This document shows, one piece after another, positions 59,660 to 64,000 of a stretch of 64,000 nt of DNA. A model generated the notes under the pieces. The model saw nothing but the letters and a program-made list of their open reading frames with translations, was not told where the DNA came from and did no database searches. Source of the DNA: Leptasterias polaris (taxonomy: Eukaryota > Echinodermata > Asteroidea > Forcipulatida > Asteriidae); the NCBI GenBank assembly GCA_037783415.1, contig JAZGTN010000089.1, positions 992,001-1,056,000 on the forward strand, read 5' to 3'. The position numbers and the translations under genes are program-made. Position 1 is the first letter of the stretch; each line of letters opens with the position of its first letter.

Positions 59660-59938
59660 CTCCACCAACGATTGATGACAGACTGTTAACCCCTACCCTA
59701 AACATCACCCTTGGTGGCTCTATAACCATGAACTGTGACGCCCAAGGTCTACCTCCACCTACAATTCACTGGGTCAAAGATGGTCAACAGTTACGTAACA
59801 ATGGTCCTAACTATGTGGTCAGCTCATCAGGAACACTGACTGTACAGCGAGTCACTCTCAACGATGAGGGACGTTATGTTTGTATTGCTTCTAATATCGC
59901 TGGAAATACAACCAAGACAATCTACCTGAGTGTACAAG
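59660..59938 (+). CDS. HMCN: Hemicentin exon 16 (Ig domain 8)
   Basis: Phase 1-1; acceptor ATTTGTTTTAG, donor CAAG|GTAACT. APPTIDDRLLTPTLNITLGG, then MNCDAQGLPPPTIHWVKDGQ and NDEGRYVCIASNIAGNTTKT. Canonical I-set domain with an NIT and an NTT glycosylation sequon. A poly-C run follows the donor by about 18 bases. Confidence 0.95.
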
Positions 59939-59994
59939 GTAACTATGCATACTCACTCCCCCCCCCCTCCCTGCTTCCATAACTTTTAAAATAA

Positions 59995-60432
59995 ATTATT
60001 TTTTAAGACTAGTGTTATGATCTCCTTGGTTCCAACACGAGAAAACCTATGCTCTGCAGACAAATTTCTGCTTGAAGAACACAGGGCACGCAACTCTTGG
60101 GGAGAGCGTTCATTTCAAGTCGCAGCAGCAAAGATATGGAATGGTCTTCCACACAAAGTCCGGGCAGCTGTCACAACTGATACATTCAAATCAGCACTCA
60201 AAACACATCTGTTCAACATGCACAACTAACCATTGCCTTTGACATTATTTTGATATGGACATGTGAATTTGACCACAGAGCATAATAACTATAACTATTT
60301 TATTAGATATCACGAGCAGTGCACTTGGAGCTGAACTGACTAGAGTGCAGATTTTTGAGCAAGCGCCATGAGCGCCTGCATTGGCGGATACCGGCGCTAT
60401 ATAAGACTTCGATTATTATTATTATTATTATG
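59995..60432 (+). mobile_element. LINE 3' end with (ATT)n tail
   Basis: The frame 60,017-60,229 has ERSFQVAAAKIWNGLPHKVR and TFKSALKTHLFNMHN before its stop, the standard C-terminus of CR1/L2/Daphne-like LINE proteins (consensus RSFSxAAPxLWNxLP and FKxxLKTHLF). The 3' UTR contains GGCGCTATATAAGACTTCG and ends in an ATT repeat at about 60,412-60,431. A third LINE family in this gene, on the same strand as hemicentin, lying between Ig8 and Ig9. Only the 3' end is present. Confidence 0.85.
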
Positions 60433-60867
60433 AAAGGTTTCTCCAGCCAGGTTTTTTGTAGAAACTTCCAAAGTTGTTCTGTCTCATTCAATAATTAATT
60501 ACTTTTGCTTCCTCTTCCCACCTTTGATTCTGTGTTTTTGTGTTTCCAACTTCCTGTGGTTAAATCAACCCCTTCCCTTACCCCTTCCAGTCTCTGTTTT
60601 CTTTGTTCATCCCAATTGCTTCCTTGGACTGCATTCTGCCTCTCTCTTTACACTCCTGTCCACTTGACGGCTTCTGTTGCACTAGCATACTTGTGTTGCC
60701 ATTTAGCCTTTGAGAAAGACTCTGCTAGGATCCAAATGTAATCCCATCAACATATTTTTGCATTTATACTGTAGGTCCTTTTGGTTGGTAAGCAGTTTTC
60801 AATAGCTAATTCTCTTTTCTAAGTTTGATTTTATCTAAAAATTGGTTATTTACTTGTTTCTTGACAG

Positions 60868-61043
60868 TGCGCCCTAGGATCGAGCCCAGCAGTCCCATTG
60901 ATCTAACCGTATTAACAGGTGACTCAATTGAGCTACCTTGTGAAGCATTTGGGGTACCACAACCTGAGGTAGCCTGGCAGAAGGATGGAGTGCAGCTACG
61001 GCAAACCTCTCAACTCCTCTTCATGAACTCTGGATCTCTACGG
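60868..61043 (+). CDS. HMCN: Hemicentin exon 17 (Ig domain 9, first part)
   Basis: Entered in phase 1 after TTTCTTGACAG, left in phase 0 at CGG|GTCAGT. VRPRIEPSSPIDLTVLTGDS, then LPCEAFGVPQPEVAWQKDGV and MNSGSLR. The domain continues in exon 18. The donor is less than ideal but the frame stops soon after it. Confidence 0.92.
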
Positions 61044-61239
61044 GTCAGTACACCCATTTGAAAATTGGTTCCCTTTTAAGCCTGTTGGCACCATTCTGAA
61101 TGACTTGAGTTAACGTCAAACACAAAAATCATATATCAGGTGTTGTTGATGATTTTTCGGACTTGATTTCTTGAAATTTTGTGCTAACTTTGATGTCTGT
61201 CAGACTGGCAGTGTCTGATGTATGTGGTCAATGAACTTG

Positions 61240-61370
61240 AGTAACCGTGTAATATCAGTAACAGTGTAATGTGAGGTATTGTAGAAGTTAGTAAAGTGTA
61301 ACGTGAGTAACATAAGTAAATGTGCTACATGAGTAACGGTGTAAAGTGAGTAACAGTGTAACACGAGTAA
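61240..61370 (+). repeat. Degenerate GTGTAACGTGAGTAACA repeat
   Basis: Seven or so imperfect copies of GAGTAACAGTGTAA within the intron that splits Ig9. Confidence 0.7.
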
Positions 61371-61727
61371 CTGGAATTGCCCTTATATTGTATTTTGTTT
61401 ACAACAAACTTACGACAATCCACCTTGATCATAGAAACCTTTCTCCCCCTCCCCCCCCCCCCCCCATCTATTCAAAACAACCAAGCAAGGTTGGAAAGTC
61501 AAATAGTCTGATTCCATTTTGGTGTTGTTGAAATCAGTATTCATTATTGCTATGTCACACAGGGAACAAGACTTCAAAAATGGTAGCAAGATCTGTTAAA
61601 TATATCCATAAACGCTTCCCTTATCTCTCCTAATGAAGTTGTGAGGCAGTAGGGAGAATTATCGTGTCTTTGTTTGAGTTGTGTAGTATTGAATACATTT
61701 TGAGGTGGTTGCTGTTTTTGATTGTAG

Positions 61728-61824
61728 GTCAACGGTGCCGATCAGCTGGATACAGGAACTTACATCTGTGTAGCTAGAAATGCTGCTGGTTCAGCCTCAA
61801 AGATTATCCGACTCACTGTGTATT
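61728..61824 (+). CDS. HMCN: Hemicentin exon 18 (Ig domain 9, second part)
   Basis: Entered in phase 0 after TTTTGATTGTAG, left in phase 1 at TATT|GTAAGT. VNGADQLDTGTYICVARNAA, then GSASKIIRLTVY completes Ig9 with the TGTYIC motif. It joins exon 19 with a T|TG codon (Leu). Confidence 0.92.
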
Positions 61825-62506
61825 GTAAGTTTCATTATATACAACTCCATTCCAGCATTCTAATGTCATCCCACACTTACATGTACTTCAGACATTGATC
61901 AATAATAATATTAATAATAGCAAAACTTATATTGCGCACATATCCACCCTCAGAGTACTCAAGGTGTCTACAAGAGTACAATACAAAAACTTACACGTAC
62001 ATTCATGGAAAATGATAATGACGATGCAATTACGATGAGGGAGAAAAGGCTATAGAGACATCAAATTCGTTTAAGCTGAGATTTAAAGATACTTATTAAG
62101 GAACTAGATGTTTGTTTGTGCAGAGGTAACAAATTCAACAAACAAGGAGCCGCTGTAGCAAATGCCCTGACGTGTCCCCGAACTTCTGTGGAACGAGGCT
62201 CAATCAATCAATCAGTCATTAGGCATTTGTAAAATGCCATGTTTTAGTGTCCTATTCTGAGTTGAGAGAAGAAAAAAATTACAGACTTTCATGAGGAGCC
62301 GTTCGGTGATTACAATTAAGCTGATTTAAAATATACTGGTATATATTGGTACTTGTTTGTATTTCACTGAAAAAATCAAAGAAATCAATTTGAGCAGTTA
62401 AAACCAATCAATACTTGATAACAAATTTTGAAAGCTGATCAACTCAGAAAAGATAAGCTCTCTTTGCTGATCTCAAAGTCAACATCACTAAATATAGTTA
62501 AACTGT

Positions 62507-62568
62507 TTATATATTTTCTTTGGTGTTGAGAGAAAAATTATATATTTTCTTTGGTGTTGAGAGAAAAA
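62507..62568 (+). repeat. 31-bp perfect tandem duplication near an acceptor
   Basis: TTATATATTTTCTTTGGTGT then TGAGAGAAAAA occurs at 62,507-62,537 and again at 62,538-62,568, about 33 bases before the Ig10 exon. It may have shifted the distance between branch point and acceptor. Confidence 0.9.
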
Positions 62569-62601
62569 TAATGTAAGTTGCAATTTTGTTTATTCCTTCA
62601 G

Positions 62602-62886
62602 TGGTACCCAACATAACCGATTTCCAAGGCCAGTACACAGTCAACCTAACTCAAAGTGTAACCCTTCGTTGCCCGGCCATCGGCTACCCACCACCCACAG
62701 TCAACTGGACCAAAGATGGGATGTCCATCTCAGAAAGTGACTTGGATTCCTCCAAGTATGACATCGATGAGACGGCTGGAACCTTGAAGATATTTGATAC
62801 TAAGTACATTGACTCTGGAACCTATGAGTGTACCGTCAGTAACTTGGCTGGAGTAAAAGTCAAACAGATTGTTCTGACAGTCAATG
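62602..62886 (+). CDS. HMCN: Hemicentin exon 19 (Ig domain 10)
   Basis: Phase 1-1; acceptor TTTATTCCTTCAG, donor AATG|GTAAGT. VPNITDFQGQYTVNLTQSVT, then LRCPAIGYPPPTVNWTKDGM and DSGTYECTVSNLAGVKVKQI. Slightly longer C'-E loop than the other domains (285-base exon). Sequons NIT, NLT and NWT are present. Confidence 0.95.
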
Positions 62887-62977
62887 GTAAGTTCTTCTGT
62901 CTAAGTAACATTAGATGATTCTTTTCAACTCTTGAAGTCATAAAAGTAGTTTGATATGTAGAATATGTCTTTAATTT

Positions 62978-63125
62978 TGGGTTGAACAAAGAAAAATTGA
63001 TTAGAGTGGGACTCGAACCTGTGACCTCAGGAATGACTTGCCGGGGCTCTACCAACTGGGGGTGCGTAGTAATTATTTTTTGTTAAACCCAAAATTATTT
63101 AAGATTTACCCAATCAGTTTCCCTT
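62978..63125 (-). repeat. tRNA-derived SINE, copy 5, with an inverted partner tail
   Basis: 62,978-63,062 reads on the minus strand as the SINE head (AGAGCCCCGGCAAGTCATTC, GGTTCGAGTCCCACTCTAAT, CAATTTTTCTTTGTTCAACC). From about 63,075 the plus strand reads GTTAAACCCAAAATTATTTA, the tail of the same family in the opposite orientation. So two fragments meet head to head. Confidence 0.7.
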
Positions 63126-63206
63126 GTTTTTTTAGAATATATGTTGTAAGAAAAATTTTCAGATAATCAGAAATGATTAAAATTATTCAAATTGTTTTCA
63201 TGTTAG

Positions 63207-63482
63207 TTCCACCGTCCATAGACGGTGATGGAGAGATTCGTGTACTCCAAGTCACTCAAGACCAGTCCATCTCTCTTGCCTGTGAGGTGTCCAGCTACCC
63301 TCCACCGGAGTACACCTGGCGTAAGAACAACCGAACTCTCCCTCCTGACCTCCGATCTTTGACCCGAGCTGATGGAACACTTGACCTCTTCACCTTGAGA
63401 CTGCTTGACAGCGGAACGTATACCTGCATTGCTAGTAATGTTGCCGGCAGTACCAATGTTGTCTACAGGTTGCAAGTTATAA
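63207..63482 (+). CDS. HMCN: Hemicentin exon 20 (Ig domain 11)
   Basis: Phase 1-1; acceptor TTTTCATGTTAG; donor ATAA|GTGAGG, weaker than others but required, because the frame runs to a stop 18 bases later and the next exon starts in the matching phase. VPPSIDGDGEIRVLQVTQDQ, then LACEVSSYPPPEYTWRKNNR and DSGTYTCIASNVAGSTNVVY. Confidence 0.93.
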
Positions 63483-63689
63483 GTGAGGAAGCTTTTTAAT
63501 TTGACATTTTTTAAACCGGAAAATCATTTATCTTTCTGGAAAAATTTCAGCCACATTTCATTTTCTATTACAATAATTTATAACAGACTCACACTTATGA
63601 AATATTATTTATTTTTATTTTGGGTATGTGAAATGTTCAGAGTTGTTTTTCACCAGTAATCCCTCACCCCAATTTGTCTTCCCATCTAG

Positions 63690-63965
63690 CCCCTCCTTCC
63701 ATAGCTGAAGGATCAACTGACATTACCTCCGAGACAGGTCGTACCATCCAGCTCAGCTGTGAAGTAGACGGCATTCCACCTCCTCAGGTCCAATGGCAGA
63801 AGAACGGGGTGCCTTTAAATGTTGAAGGGAACCCACGAATCACCAAGTTACAATCTGGTTCCTTAAGGATTGAGGAGTTGGTAGTAGAAGATAAAGGAGA
63901 GTTTGAATGTTATGTTTTCAACGCTGCAGGATCTGCTTCCAGGATTATCAAACTAGACGTCAAGG
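63690..63965 (+). CDS. HMCN: Hemicentin exon 21 (Ig domain 12; gene continues off the window)
   Basis: Phase 1-1; acceptor CTTCCCATCTAG, donor AAGG|GTAAGT. TPPSIAEGSTDITSETGRTI, then LSCEVDGIPPPQVQWQKNGV and DKGEFECYVFNAAGSASRII. The donor shows that the gene continues to the right; further Ig domains and the C-terminal TSP1, G2F and EGF modules are expected outside the window. Confidence 0.95.
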
Positions 63966-64000
63966 GTAAGTATTAACATCAGGGAAGGTACTTCAAGGCT

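Overview
This is a stretch of eukaryotic (metazoan) genomic DNA: AT-rich, intron-dominated, with short exons bounded by GT/AG sites and many interspersed repeats. The repeat set (short TIR elements beginning near TTTAAAGGCACTGAACA, tRNA-derived SINEs, CR1/L2-like LINE tails) and a deuterostome-type hemicentin point to an invertebrate deuterostome. An echinoderm, perhaps a sea star or sea cucumber, is my best reading; this rests on recalled repeat patterns, not a search.

Region 1 (about 1-13,200, + strand): the last five coding exons of a gene whose 5' part lies outside the window. They splice in frame (phases 0-0-0-1) into a 779-residue Arg/Ser/Pro-rich tail. Its last 160 residues match the layout of the cytoplasmic C-terminus of Cav2 (P/Q/N/R-type) voltage-gated calcium channel alpha-1 subunits: an RxLPxxP SH3 ligand (RIM-BP type), a later LPNGY block and an acidic aromatic end, here EDEWA. 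The Cav2 call is good but not certain, because the channel body is not in the window.

Region 2 (about 13,200-22,350): gene-free, with MITE fragments, CRE-like palindromes and low-complexity DNA.

Region 3 (22,356-63,965, + strand, running off the right edge): the 5' part of a hemicentin (HMCN) gene, a giant secreted extracellular-matrix protein. There are two tandem first exons (22,356-22,656 and 24,837-25,206), each encoding a signal peptide plus the first half of the VWA domain, and both ending in phase 1 so that either can join the shared exon 2 at 42,070. Six further exons complete the VWA domain and the following conserved hemicentin region, then twelve Ig domains follow (nine single-exon, three split). 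All junctions were checked by hand for phase and form one open frame. The remaining Ig, TSP1, G2F and EGF modules expected of hemicentins would lie beyond the window.

The introns hold an RT-encoding LINE (50,640-52,070, minus strand), LINE 3' ends, at least five copies of one tRNA-derived SINE, several MITEs, a TIR element with a CpG-rich core inserted in a tandem array (27,430-28,430), and minisatellites. Several repeats sit within tens of bases of hemicentin splice sites. The most interesting observation is the duplicated, diverged first exon of hemicentin, which would give alternative VWA N-terminal halves and MIDAS loops from alternative promoters. I found no bacterial-type, CRISPR or viral system.
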